A DNA stretch of 20,360 bases from Planctomycetota bacterium (GTDB taxonomy: Bacteria; Planctomycetota; PUPC01; JACPCR01): positions 1 to 20,360 of the forward strand of contig JASLXP010000154.1 of assembly GCA_030740295.1 (NCBI GenBank), written 5' to 3'. Below the pieces are notes generated by a model. That model was given only the letters and a program-made list of their open reading frames with translations, searched no databases and was not told the origin of the DNA. The translations under genes were made by a program, and so were the position numbers. Shown piece by piece: positions 9,301 through 16,698 of the stretch. The stretch's first letter is position 1, and every line of letters begins with the position of its first letter.

Positions 9301-10548
9301 GAGGCTTTTGAAAATTACGCGCTTCAGGCTCTCCGGCACTTCTTCACGGTGGACGGAAGGGTCGGGTGGCGTCTCCTCTCGATGCCGTCTGCGCACGACC
9401 GGCAGCGGAGTGGTCAAATCATTAAACGGGCGCAGGCCGCATACCATCTCATAGAGCTGAATGCCGAACGCATAAATATCGGTGACCTTTGTGACCGGCG
9501 GCGGCTCGGACTCTCCCCGGAGCTGGCCCCACTGCTCCGGCGCCATGTAGCCGGGAGTGCCCGACAAGCCCTCCTCAGTGGTGACCGAAATATCGCCCCG
9601 GGACATAGGCAGGTTATCGAGTTCGGAGACCAGCCCATCCGTCGATTCCGTGGCCCATTTCACCAGACCAAAGTCTGTGATCTTGACAGCGCCGTTCCTT
9701 GTGATGAGACAGTTGGGCGGCTTCAGGTCACGATGAATCATGCCCCGACGATGCGAGTGGGACATGCCGTCGCAGATCTGAATAGCCATGTCGAGGATGC
9801 GTTCGTAGTCCTTTATCAGCCCCCGCTTCATCCAGGTGCGAAGACTGCCGCCGTTTACAAACTCGATAAAGATGCACGGGAAGCCGCCTACCTCACGCAC
9901 ATAGAAGCAGGACGCGATATTCGGATGGAGCCCGAGGTCGACCCACGCTTCTGCCTCTCGCTCAAACAGCCCTCGCGATTTTTCATCTGCAAGCGCGGTC
10001 GGCCGCGGGGACTTGACCGCCATGTCCACTTTCCAGCCACGATGATGCACCCGGTGAACTGAACCCATGCCGCCTTCACCGATGAGTTCGATGACAGAGT
10101 AGAGCCCGAGGATGACCTCCCCCGGCCTGAACAGCGGCCCGGCCACCCTCACCCGCTGCCTGGGTATGGTGGACTTCGTGGAATCTTCATCGCCGGGTCT
10201 CAGCGTTTCCTGATCCGGAATGTGGTCTTCCGATGCCTCGTAAGCGGAGGTATCCGAGATGGGCGTATCATCGTCTTCATCGTAGTCGGCCTCCAAACCC
10301 CTATGGATGACGGCGGTATCGTCTCCGCCCATCGCGGCCATATAAAAGCTGTCGTCTTCGTCATCACCGGCCGCGCTTATCTCGTGCCCGGTCGGGATAC
10401 GCGTCTCGTCATCAACGCCCATGGCTTCAGGCTCGGGGGCCTTTAGTTCGAAGACATTGCTGCACGCTCCGCACTTGGCGTTCTGCCCAAACTGGGAATC
10501 GGAGACGTTATATTGTTTCCGGCAATGCGGGCAGGTGACGATAGGCAT
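6367..10548 (-). CDS. Zinc-ribbon Ser/Thr protein kinase with TPR region and two WD40 propellers
   Basis: 1393 residues, no membrane helix, so probably cytoplasmic. Order: zinc ribbon (C6, C9, C26, C29); acidic low-complexity linker (40-130); Hanks-type kinase (about 150-440) with GEGGMGSV loop at 157-164, AVK lysine K179, HRDLKPPN at 272-279, DFG at 292-294 and APE at 336-338, all catalytic residues intact; TPR-like helices (455-620); seven WD40-like repeats (about 640-924); a helical linker (935-1005); seven more WD40-like repeats (about 1015-1305); and a helical tail. The kinase should phosphorylate Ser/Thr, and the propellers should act as protein-docking platforms; targets are unknown. 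Long kinase-WD40 fusions are known in PVC bacteria. Most PknB-like bacterial kinases are membrane anchored, unlike this one. ATG 10548 is placed directly before the zinc ribbon; no Shine-Dalgarno is visible. Confidence 0.9.
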   Translation of the reverse strand: MPIVTCPHCRKQYNVSDSQFGQNAKCGACSNVFELKAPEPEAMGVDDETRIPTGHEISAAGDDEDDSFYMAAMGGDDTAVIHRGLEADYDEDDDTPISDTSAYEASEDHIPDQETLRPGDEDSTKSTIPRQRVRVAGPLFRPGEVILGLYSVIELIGEGGMGSVHRVHHRGWKVDMAVKSPRPTALADEKSRGLFEREAEAWVDLGLHPNIASCFYVREVGGFPCIFIEFVNGGSLRTWMKRGLIKDYERILDMAIQICDGMSHSHRRGMIHRDLKPPNCLITRNGAVKITDFGLVKWATESTDGLVSELDNLPMSRGDISVTTEEGLSGTPGYMAPEQWGQLRGESEPPPVTKVTDIYAFGIQLYEMVCGLRPFNDLTTPLPVVRRRHREETPPDPSVHREEVPESLKRVIFKSLAKSPEDRYQSFEETREALAEVFEEVVGTPYPREAPSEAQLVADDMNNRALSFHDLGRVEESKVMLGRALSADPNHLEANYNRNLLEWRVGNQTDEEVSNHIQELCKSGTQGWRGSYMMGLIHMERRQAVEAERVLQDACKDSDVPAYAWTAWGNALTGAGKYSEALNAYREAQVRKEHLQEVLKRAAVALVMAGETEKAKQLLQGEITDEIKRSFLFGGGRQLELKGHDGPIRDVALSHDGAWGASVGLEPDTSLRMWDFEKAECLETVKLPDVAFTSVAITGDGGRVLVACNDRSLRMWDVQRRACLWSSEQVKWDVSFLSMDSEGNRAITFSRTGRFTEWDMSDGRLIQSTKPVEKVEHFAATGPAGRGIFSEGRSFYAIDFVDGKSERMPFAAMNITGVAISRNGRTGLVSTRENNIHVIDIHEEEEIGVLKGHSSEIFSMCFDGAGNYCVSSSRDNTLRLWRISTGQCILTSRAFAGNGAPVKLNQSGRYCVWGGWDRLLRFWILGSDWPPAPLVPAEIVSSEEALQRQHEANKLQTEIKDHLASGRPSEAATLVQKARIIPGYERDPGIMHLWNECGLRGRKRSLRNGWRLRTIRADGPVTAAEFTSDSRMVMIGDALGRLTLWDIQKGEPVHELVGHESVINAIVMKAGEPLALTCSGIGRGGDASARLWHLESGTQISVIECIQGVKAGAISPDGKLALLGTGEVLREAPVRLWNLDTMQPVRDFEAHNDPVTCVDFHPSGRWAISGSEDLTIRLWDLDTGNCVRAYEGHEEVITSACFRPDGKRFVTSSLDGTLRIWGTRTGEQRGMLKTDVAITSAVFCPDGQFMLLGGLDQNLQLWSMTSGKMLRSFEGHTKELKAIKFSPDGRYALSGSSDQTVLLWELDWDFEFPAAESLDKTIKPFLSNFLLQQCPSNETTGIRSGTPTLDEESFERLAHEMRIRGFGWVPEDSLKETVTAALKSWQMPDIVGV

Positions 10549-10615
10549 GGGATTACGACGCTTGGAATATGACGGGAGATATGATCTCGTTCCGGAAGTG
10601 GCTGGTCAACACACG

Positions 10616-10650
10616 CAATGCGTAATGAGTAATAAGTAATAAGTAAGTTG
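10616..10650. repeat. Tandem 7-bp repeat (TAATAAG type), five units
   Basis: Units read CAATGCG, TAATGAG, TAATAAG, TAATAAG, TAAGTTG. The three middle units differ by one base, the outer two are degenerate. The tract is AT-rich in a GC-rich surrounding and lies about 70-100 bp upstream of the kinase start, so it could affect promoter spacing or DNA bending. Slippage is possible because the unit length is not a multiple of three, but it is outside the coding region. Confidence 0.65.
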
Positions 10651-10703
10651 TGAGCTTGGATGCAGGCGTTTCCTGGGAGCTGTCTCCACGCACAGGAAGC
10701 CCG

Positions 10704-10925
10704 TCTTCATTCGTTGGAAGCTTTTTCCCGGATGAAGCCCATCTTCATTCGTTGGAAGCTTCTCGCCGGCGGAAGAAACCCTTCTTCATTCGTTGTTTCC
10801 TTTCATTCGTTGGAAGCTTTTTTTCCGGTGGATGAGTCCCGTCTTCATTCGTTGTTTCCCTGAATTCGTTGGGAACTCTTTTGCTCGTCCTCATTCGTTG
10901 TCCCTGAATTCGTTGGAGGCTCTTA
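10704..10925. repeat. Degenerate array of eight CTTCATTCGTTGGAAGC-like units
   Basis: The core YTTCATTCGTTG or TGAATTCGTTG appears near 10705, 10743, 10784, 10801, 10843, 10861, 10889 and 10904. Long units continue with GAAGCTTTTT-type tails, short units with TTTCCC-type tails, and these tend to alternate. CGGATGAAG and GGTGGATGAG words, related to the family at 3029 and 19217, sit between the copies. Spacing is irregular (about 15-42 bp) and units are imperfect, so this is not a CRISPR. It is most likely a mosaic of short intergenic repeats. Confidence 0.8.
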
Positions 10926-10945
10926 TTTGCCAATTTGAAAACCGG

Positions 10946-11944
10946 CTATTGCCGCGACAGATACTTCCGGGATGTCACGATTACAAAGGCCCATTCTTCA
11001 AAACCTCTTCGGCGATCCTTTGCATCCTCCAGGTGAGCCAGACCGTTCCTGAGTTCTTCTTTGCATGGGGCCGCGCCGAGTAATCGGGTGTAGAGCTGCT
11101 CTATCAGTTCCCTGTTGGATAGTCTCTCACTGAACTGTTTATGGATGGGATGCTCTCTGAAGCGGCGCCTGAAGGACGCGCTGTCCGTGCGGCGCAAAGA
11201 ATCGAGAAGTCCACCCGTCCAGATGCTCACGGAAGCCAGCTTGATCGCAAGCACGGGGTCGGCCATTTCGGCGGGGCAGAGAATTTCTATTTCTGCTGTG
11301 TGACCGAGCACACGAATCATGGCTCTTGTTCTCCCAGAGCCGGTACGCATCACTGCGCCGCTTTTCCAGACGTCGGCCACGTCAGGAGCATCCGAGAAAT
11401 ACCTGGCATGGCTGGTCATGTCCCGCTCATCACCGTCAGAGAACAGAACGGTGACCTTGAGCTGTGACTTCTCCTGATCTTTCTTGAGGACCACGATGGC
11501 AGGTGCGACTTCCAGTTTGGAAACGGTGACGGGCGAATTTTCAGGATTCGCACCTGCTCGGATCCATGCCAGGCATGTCTTGTAGTCATCGCTGCCCACC
11601 GGCATGAGCTCGCCGCCCGCGTGCGGAATCTTGTTGGCCGCTTTGATGAGGAACAGGCTGTTCACCGGCATCAACAGATTGACCCGCCGTCCTTTTTCAG
11701 CGAGTGAAATCGCTGCCGCGTCCGCTTCCGGCCGACAGGTGAAGGAAGAGATGCGGAATCCACCCTTGCCGTAAACTCCACCGTGGCAGTTCGTCGCCGA
11801 GCAGTTGCGTTTATCGAGGACGGGAGCGACGTCTTTGATGAACGAGACTTCACTGGGCTGTGCGGTGTGGTCTTGCCGCTCCGCAGCGACCTCCGCGTGA
11901 GAAAAAGGCAGAGCAATGAAAAGGACGGGAATGATTCGCGTCAT
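10946..11944 (-). CDS. Short planctomycete cytochrome-c-like (PSCyt1) protein with Ig-like domain and DUF1553-like tail
   Basis: 332 residues with a hydrophobic N-terminal signal (about 1-18), so likely exported. The PSCyt1 region (33-135) has CSATNCHG (C48, C53, H54), matching the CNxGxCHG form of the family, then GKGGFRIS and HAGGELMPVGSDDY. A BIG2/Ig-like segment follows (about 140-222; LFSDGDERDMTSHARY). The last 110 residues end in NRELIEQLYTRLLGAAP...FVIVTSRKYL, resembling only the very end of DUF1553. Usual relatives have several hundred further residues of DUF1549 and DUF1553 between these parts; here they are absent, so it is a reduced or internally deleted form that remains open. 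Heme binding is not certain, because the CxxxxCH spacing is not the classical CxxCH. It begins 8 bp after the sulfatase stop, so the two are very probably cotranscribed. Function unknown. Confidence 0.75.
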   Translation of the reverse strand: MTRIIPVLFIALPFSHAEVAAERQDHTAQPSEVSFIKDVAPVLDKRNCSATNCHGGVYGKGGFRISSFTCRPEADAAAISLAEKGRRVNLLMPVNSLFLIKAANKIPHAGGELMPVGSDDYKTCLAWIRAGANPENSPVTVSKLEVAPAIVVLKKDQEKSQLKVTVLFSDGDERDMTSHARYFSDAPDVADVWKSGAVMRTGSGRTRAMIRVLGHTAEIEILCPAEMADPVLAIKLASVSIWTGGLLDSLRRTDSASFRRRFREHPIHKQFSERLSNRELIEQLYTRLLGAAPCKEELRNGLAHLEDAKDRRRGFEEWAFVIVTSRKYLSRQ

Positions 11945-11952
11945 CTATTCTT

Positions 11953-13707
11953 CTAATCACCCGCCCTGGTGAACATCAGGAGACGGAAATCCACCACCTG
12001 TGAGCCCGGAATATTCGTCGCACGCAAAACCAGTGTGCCCTTGCCCTTTTTCAGGTGAATCGTACCCAGATCCATCGCCTTGAAATCTTTCACGTAGGAT
12101 TCCCTTCGCTTTACCCGATCGTGTTCGCCCCCTCGTTGCTGGGCCTCGTGTGCCTGGGAGATACGGGCCGTCAATTTGGAGTCATTGAAGCTCAGCTCAA
12201 TCGTTGACCCTACATCGGCCTTTGGGCACGCGTAATGAAGCTCGACTTCATACCGGCCATCGGCGCCCACTTCCGCCGGAAAGGTGATAGCGTCGTCCAC
12301 ACTTTTCCAGTTCGTAAAATAGGAACAGTTTGGGAATCTGTTCGAACGCTTGATCCCGCCGGTCGTTTTTCCGTCACGGGCCGGGATCTGGGTGTACTTA
12401 TAGTCAGAGTGGCCAATGAGAAGGGGCCGTTCGTCCTTGCCCAATTCTGAGAGCACATCCTTCCGCCATTCAGCAACGATCATCTTAAGGCGAGCGGCTT
12501 CGTCGGCCTGTGCTTTTGAGACGTCTTTGTATTGGCCCGGGTCGTTGACCATGTCGAAAAGCTTGCCCTTGTTATCCAGTCGAAACCGCTGCGAACGTGC
12601 ACTGACTCGGCCCCTCCAGGAATTGATCAGAACGCGCTCCTTCCATTCGTCGGGCTTGCCGAGGATGAGCGGCTTGAGGCTGACTCCGTCAAGAGGCTTC
12701 TTGCTGGCAATCTTGATACCGGCGAGATCGGCCAGGGTCGGCAGGAGATCGATGGCCGCGCTGATCTGAGTGATCTTCATTCCCTTGTCGATCCTGCCCG
12801 GCCAGCGGACGAGTAGCGGAGAGCGGACCCCTCCTTCATCGGTCGAACCCTTCTTTCCTTTCATGCCACCGTTCCAGCGGAATCCGTTTGGCCCGTTATC
12901 GCAGAAATAGAGGACGATGGTTTTGTCCGCGAGATTGAGCTCATCGAGCTTCTTGAGAATTCGGCCGACGTTCCAGTCGATGTTTTCGCACATGGCGAGT
13001 GCGGCGCGAACGTGGCCGGTGTTTTCACGTTTGGGATCGCGATGATGCATTTCAAGTTCCTTGCTTTTGAACTTGTTCCACCAGCGGTCGGGCACCTGCA
13101 TGGGGGAATGCGGAGTGTTGTAAGGCAGGTAGGCGAAGAAAGGCCGGTCTCTATTCTTCTCCATGAATTCCATCGCCTTGTCCGTGAAGTCATCGATGAC
13201 GAATCCATTCCCGCGAACAATCCTGCCGTTGTGATCGAGGGGCGGGTTGAAGTAGTTGCCCCAATGGCCGGAACAGAAACCGTAGAATTCATCAAAGCCG
13301 CGCCCGTTGGGGTGATAAGGATACTGCATGCCGTTGTGCCATTTGCCGAACGCGCCGGTCGCATAGCCCGCGGCCTTGAACGTATCACCAATGGTCGTCT
13401 CGTCGAGATCCATCCGTTCCCCTCCGGCGGAAGTACTGTAGACCCCGCTGCGCGCGTGATACCTGCCGGTAAGAAATTCAGCACGGGTGGGTGAACAGAC
13501 CGGGCAAACGAAGAAGCGGTCGAAGCTCGCGCCATCCCGCGCGAGCGAATCAATGTTGGGAGTGCTGAGATTCTTGTTGCCGTTGAGGCTGAGATCGCCC
13601 CACCCCTGATCGTCGGAAAGGATGACGACGATGTTGGGAGGCTCGGCGCACAGATTGGCCAATTGAATCAAGCAGAATGCAATCAGGGCCAAAAGATCTT
13701 GAATCAT
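11953..13707 (-). CDS. Secreted sulfatase (type I, formylglycine-dependent) with C-terminal beta domain
   Basis: 584 residues. A signal peptide (about 1-20) precedes [14 protein letters not shown] with the metal-binding pair D32-D33. The catalytic signature CSPTR at 71-75 places the formylglycine cysteine at C71, followed by [21 protein letters not shown] and YFCDNGPNG supply the other substrate- and metal-site motifs, so the enzyme looks active. A C-terminal extension (about 455-584) with [17 protein letters not shown] and [11 protein letters not shown] resembles a carbohydrate-binding-like beta-sandwich. Expected reaction: hydrolysis of a sulfate ester outside the cytoplasm; the substrate cannot be told from sequence, but a sulfated glycan is most likely. 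It follows the sulfotransferase gene by 36 bp and precedes the PSCyt1 gene by 8 bp. No sulfatase-maturing enzyme lies in the window. ATG 13707 is chosen because it gives a complete signal peptide. Confidence 0.92.
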   Translation of the reverse strand: MIQDLLALIAFCLIQLANLCAEPPNIVVILSDDQGWGDLSLNGNKNLSTPNIDSLARDGASFDRFFVCPVCSPTRAEFLTGRYHARSGVYSTSAGGERMDLDETTIGDTFKAAGYATGAFGKWHNGMQYPYHPNGRGFDEFYGFCSGHWGNYFNPPLDHNGRIVRGNGFVIDDFTDKAMEFMEKNRDRPFFAYLPYNTPHSPMQVPDRWWNKFKSKELEMHHRDPKRENTGHVRAALAMCENIDWNVGRILKKLDELNLADKTIVLYFCDNGPNGFRWNGGMKGKKGSTDEGGVRSPLLVRWPGRIDKGMKITQISAAIDLLPTLADLAGIKIASKKPLDGVSLKPLILGKPDEWKERVLINSWRGRVSARSQRFRLDNKGKLFDMVNDPGQYKDVSKAQADEAARLKMIVAEWRKDVLSELGKDERPLLIGHSDYKYTQIPARDGKTTGGIKRSNRFPNCSYFTNWKSVDDAITFPAEVGADGRYEVELHYACPKADVGSTIELSFNDSKLTARISQAHEAQQRGGEHDRVKRRESYVKDFKAMDLGTIHLKKGKGTLVLRATNIPGSQVVDFRLLMFTRAGD

Positions 13708-13743
13708 AGCTGGGCGTGGTATGGGTTCGGCAGCCTGATCCTT

Positions 13744-14493
13744 CTAAGGCTGCAACCAATCATTCAGATTTCTGCCTGTGAGTTCCTGGAGCTCAGAAAT
13801 ATCATCGCGAAAAACGTCATGAAGTTCGTTCCATATTTCGCGGGACACCCACTCGTGAGGATCCGCCTGCGCCGCGTCCGGATTGATCTGGCGGCCGACC
13901 AGTGACGACTCGAATTCAGCATCCACGCCGAGGAAACTGAAGTAGTCTTTGAGGAACATCCCAGGCTGCCGCGCAAGGTCGTCATAGAACATGACCAGGA
14001 CCTGTTCTCCTGGAAACCGTTCGTAGATACGTTTCAGGTGAAGTGAGTAGAGCCCCGGTTCCATCCAATTCCTGAACCACTGGTGGCCGTGATGGTGAAG
14101 CGTCTTCTCAAAGGGAATGCCGATTTCGTTGGCCGGGTCAAAACCGTACTTGCCTTTCTTAAGATGAATGTGTGCCCATTGAAGCCATGCGCGCTCAACA
14201 GGATGGCGTAGCGTGAGAGTCAGTTTTGCTTCGGGCAAATGTGCAGCAATTCGGTCCAGAGCCGGCTCGAACATCATGTAGGAATTACTGAATTCTCCAA
14301 CAGCCGGTTCGTTCTGTGCTCCTGAAAAGTAAGTCTCCTCATACCATCCAAGCCCGCGATGAAAATGAACAGTAAAAAAGTTCACATTATCAGGACTCTC
14401 CGGTACAAAGATCTCCGGATGCTCTTTGCAGACTTGCCATAACCAGGAAGAAGCAGCTTTAGGCGCGCCGATGTGAAGAAAGTTTGGAAGCAT
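13744..14493 (-). CDS. PAPS-dependent sulfotransferase
   Basis: 249 residues from the ATG at 14493, with no signal peptide, so cytoplasmic. The start MLPNFLHIGAPKAASSWLW contains the 5'-phosphosulfate-binding loop with candidate catalytic K12. The 3'-phosphate-binding region is LTLRHPVERAWLQW (93-106); R96 and the PVERA element are present, but the serine usually found two residues after RA is replaced by leucine (L104). FYDDLARQPG (169-178) and FLGVD (187-191) match the C-terminal part of sulfotransferase family 1/3 proteins. It should transfer sulfate from PAPS to a hydroxyl acceptor, probably a sugar or lipid; the acceptor is unknown. A longer reading from 14577 adds 28 residues encoded by the intergenic repeat words and is rejected. 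It is first in the cluster with the sulfatase and mini-PSCyt1 genes and diverges from the phosphoesterase gene. Confidence 0.86.
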   Translation of the reverse strand: MLPNFLHIGAPKAASSWLWQVCKEHPEIFVPESPDNVNFFTVHFHRGLGWYEETYFSGAQNEPAVGEFSNSYMMFEPALDRIAAHLPEAKLTLTLRHPVERAWLQWAHIHLKKGKYGFDPANEIGIPFEKTLHHHGHQWFRNWMEPGLYSLHLKRIYERFPGEQVLVMFYDDLARQPGMFLKDYFSFLGVDAEFESSLVGRQINPDAAQADPHEWVSREIWNELHDVFRDDISELQELTGRNLNDWLQP

Positions 14494-14649
14494 TGGGAGA
14501 CATATTGGTGTTGGAGTGATGGAATATTGGAAGACCGGAATACAGGAATGATGAAGTCTGGCGATCCAACAGTCCAATAATCTATCTTTCCAATCCTGCA
14601 GTATTCCAATACACCCAACATTTCATTCCTCCCACACTCGCATTCTTTC
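14494..14649. promoter_or_regulatory. Divergent leader region with a purine/pyrimidine strand switch
   Basis: 156 bp between two divergent starts. From 14494 to about 14570 the plus strand is purine-rich with GGAATATTGGAAG and GGAATACAGGAATG words. From about 14571 to 14649 it is pyrimidine-rich with TTCCAAT, GTATTCCAATAC and TTCATTCCTCCC. Both genes therefore have G-poor, pyrimidine-rich leaders on their own sense strand and no Shine-Dalgarno. Promoter boxes could not be assigned. Confidence 0.55.
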
Positions 14650-16698
14650 ATGTTTGACCGCGCATTCCTCCCAGAAGTCCTGTTCGAATTCGTCGTCATT
14701 ACTGATACGCATTACATGCTTGATGTGGGCGACAAGCCGCTGGAGTTTGAATCCCGTCGCAAGCAGACGGCCAGGGCGGGGCACGCGCTGCAGCTTGTGA
14801 GAACCTTGGATGCGGATTTTGTCATGCATCTCGGTGACCGTGCGCAGGAATACCACGGAACGGATCGGCACAAGCAGGCGATGACCGATGCTGCCGAACA
14901 GATGGCGCGCATTGGTGTTGAAGTGCATCCGGTCGCGGGGAATCAGGATGTTGGTGACAAGCCGGATCCGACCATGCCGGCACCGCATGTCTCACAGGAG
15001 GTGCTCGACTGGTATCACGAAAATGTGGGGCCTTCTTGGTACTGCTTCAACCATGAAGGCTGCCACTTTGTGGTGCTCAATTCTCAGATAATGAACACGG
15101 ATTCTGCCGAGGCGAATGAGCAGAGGGATTGGGTGGAAGCGGATTTGAAAGCGAACGCGTCGAAACGGATTTTTCTCTTTCAACACATGCCGCCTTACCT
15201 GGTGGATGAGGATGAGCCTTCGCTGGGTCACTACGACAACATCGCCCAACCCGCGAGAGGCTGGCTTCTCGATCTGATGCAGCGATACGGAACAGAGTTG
15301 TTGATGACGGGGCACACTCACTTTGCGTTCTTCGATATCCGCGGGACGACGCGCTTCTACGTATGCGCTTCACCGTCGTTCACCAGGCCGGCCTTCCCGC
15401 ATGTCTTCACTGCCTCAGCTCCTCCTGAGCGGGGCCGGGACGATACGCCGAAGATGGGCTTCTACTTTCTTCGAGTGTTTGAGGACAGGACGGATGTTCA
15501 TTTCCTGCGGACGAATGGCGAGGTCGAGCCGCTGGACGAATCGATATCGGTGAGAAGATTGGTCACTCGCCTGCCTCATTCGATGGAGAACTCGCCACTT
15601 GGGATCACTCTGCGGCATCCGCTTTCCTCTATTGCTGAGGCGCCTGTTGCCTGGCCAGCGATCGTCCGTGAAAAAGTGCGAAATGATTATCCTCTTATGG
15701 CCCTCAAGGAACTGGGCGCCAGTTGGGTGAGAATACCGGTATCGGATCTGACAGACAGTTTCCAGCGCGAGCGGCTCGGATGTCTTCGTGAAGAGGGGAT
15801 TCAGATCCGTGCAACCGCGATCTGGTCTGAGCAGACCCGATTCGATGTGCCGCCTGCCGCAACCGATGTGTTGGCTGATGAATGGGAAATCCAGGCGACG
15901 GTTCACGAGTTTTCATCAGAGGCATTTGCCCGGTGGTTAAATGAATTTCGCAGCCGGTCTGTGACCCCCATGTGCCTGGCCGGGATCGCCCCCAGGGAGT
16001 TGGTGCCCGGCAAGCAGCATCCACGAACCCGGATTGGATTTCGGACGAGGGAACTTGCGGATTTGAACGACCAACTCGTTTCACACGATCTGAAACTGGA
16101 TAGTGTCCTCTGCTGCATCGATGAGGTTGCGAGTCCGTGCTCGGTAATCCAGGAGGTCGGCGCGCTGCCGGAATTAAGTCACATCGGCGTTCTTGATTTT
16201 CGCTACGAGCTTGGAAAGCCATCCGACCTCTACAATTGTAACCAGGCCGCTGAGGCATTGTTTGCCGTCAGCACGATTCCTGATTCACGAATCTTTTTCG
16301 AGCCCCTGATCACGCTGGACCGCACGATGGATTACAGCCACGGCATACTCGACGGGCTCTGTAATCCGCGGCCGGCCTTTCAGGTCCTGCGCTCTCTGAA
16401 TACGATTCTTTATTCCATGCGGATGGGGCTTTCGGACGGGGCAATCAAGGTATCGACATGTTCGGGGCTCCGGGTCCTTTCCATATCTGGCAGACCTCAA
16501 AAACTCGTTTTATTGCTGCCGCCAAACCCGAATTACGACACAGAAATCCTGGAACAACTAACCTCAGGGCAGTTGCCTCCGGCCACTGGCGATGTGAGTT
16601 TCTACAATCTGTGTCATGCCACATCCATGCACGTCGAGAGATCGGAATTGGCGAAACTCAAAGAGGAAATGGATGGTCCGGTTCTTCTTGTCTACTGA
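14650..16698 (+). CDS. Calcineurin-like metallophosphoesterase fused to a probable TIM-barrel domain
   Basis: 682 residues, no signal peptide. The N-terminal domain (about 12-300) has the complete two-metal phosphoesterase set: DTH at 19-21, GDR with D63, GNQD at 97-100, QHMPP with H179, and GHTH at 221-224. From about 325 to 680 the sequence alternates beta strands and helices (WVRIPVSDL, IQIRATAIW, VTPMCLAGIA, SVLCCIDEV, IGVLDFRYE, RIFFEPLITLD), which reads like a glycoside-hydrolase-type (alpha/beta)8 barrel with a short beta tail. Barrel assignment is inference from pattern only, and no catalytic residue pair can be named with confidence. Expected activity: phosphoester or phosphodiester cleavage; substrate unknown. 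It diverges from the sulfotransferase, so a role in the same sulfated-glycan or lipid metabolism is possible but unproven. ATG 14650 follows a G-poor leader without Shine-Dalgarno. Confidence 0.8.
   Translation: MFDRAFLPEVLFEFVVITDTHYMLDVGDKPLEFESRRKQTARAGHALQLVRTLDADFVMHLGDRAQEYHGTDRHKQAMTDAAEQMARIGVEVHPVAGNQDVGDKPDPTMPAPHVSQEVLDWYHENVGPSWYCFNHEGCHFVVLNSQIMNTDSAEANEQRDWVEADLKANASKRIFLFQHMPPYLVDEDEPSLGHYDNIAQPARGWLLDLMQRYGTELLMTGHTHFAFFDIRGTTRFYVCASPSFTRPAFPHVFTASAPPERGRDDTPKMGFYFLRVFEDRTDVHFLRTNGEVEPLDESISVRRLVTRLPHSMENSPLGITLRHPLSSIAEAPVAWPAIVREKVRNDYPLMALKELGASWVRIPVSDLTDSFQRERLGCLREEGIQIRATAIWSEQTRFDVPPAATDVLADEWEIQATVHEFSSEAFARWLNEFRSRSVTPMCLAGIAPRELVPGKQHPRTRIGFRTRELADLNDQLVSHDLKLDSVLCCIDEVASPCSVIQEVGALPELSHIGVLDFRYELGKPSDLYNCNQAAEALFAVSTIPDSRIFFEPLITLDRTMDYSHGILDGLCNPRPAFQVLRSLNTILYSMRMGLSDGAIKVSTCSGLRVLSISGRPQKLVLLLPPNPNYDTEILEQLTSGQLPPATGDVSFYNLCHATSMHVERSELAKLKEEMDGPVLLVY

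Larger units (their letters stand above)
10549..10945. other. 397-bp intergenic region with two short-repeat arrays
   Basis: No convincing gene. It separates the mini-PSCyt1 gene from the co-directional kinase gene and must hold the kinase promoter if that gene is not read through. It contains a heptamer array (10616-10650) and an eight-copy CATTCGTTG array (10704-10925). The short open frames here are made of the repeats. Confidence 0.7.

Noticed and set aside
10704..10925. Possible CRISPR array
   Set aside because: Units are imperfect, spacing varies from about 15 to 42 bp, spacers share words with the repeats, and no cas gene is near.
14494..14577. Upstream start for the sulfotransferase at 14577
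   Set aside because: The extra 28 residues are encoded by intergenic repeat words, and the fold begins right at MLPNFLHIGAPK, which fits the ATG at 14493.
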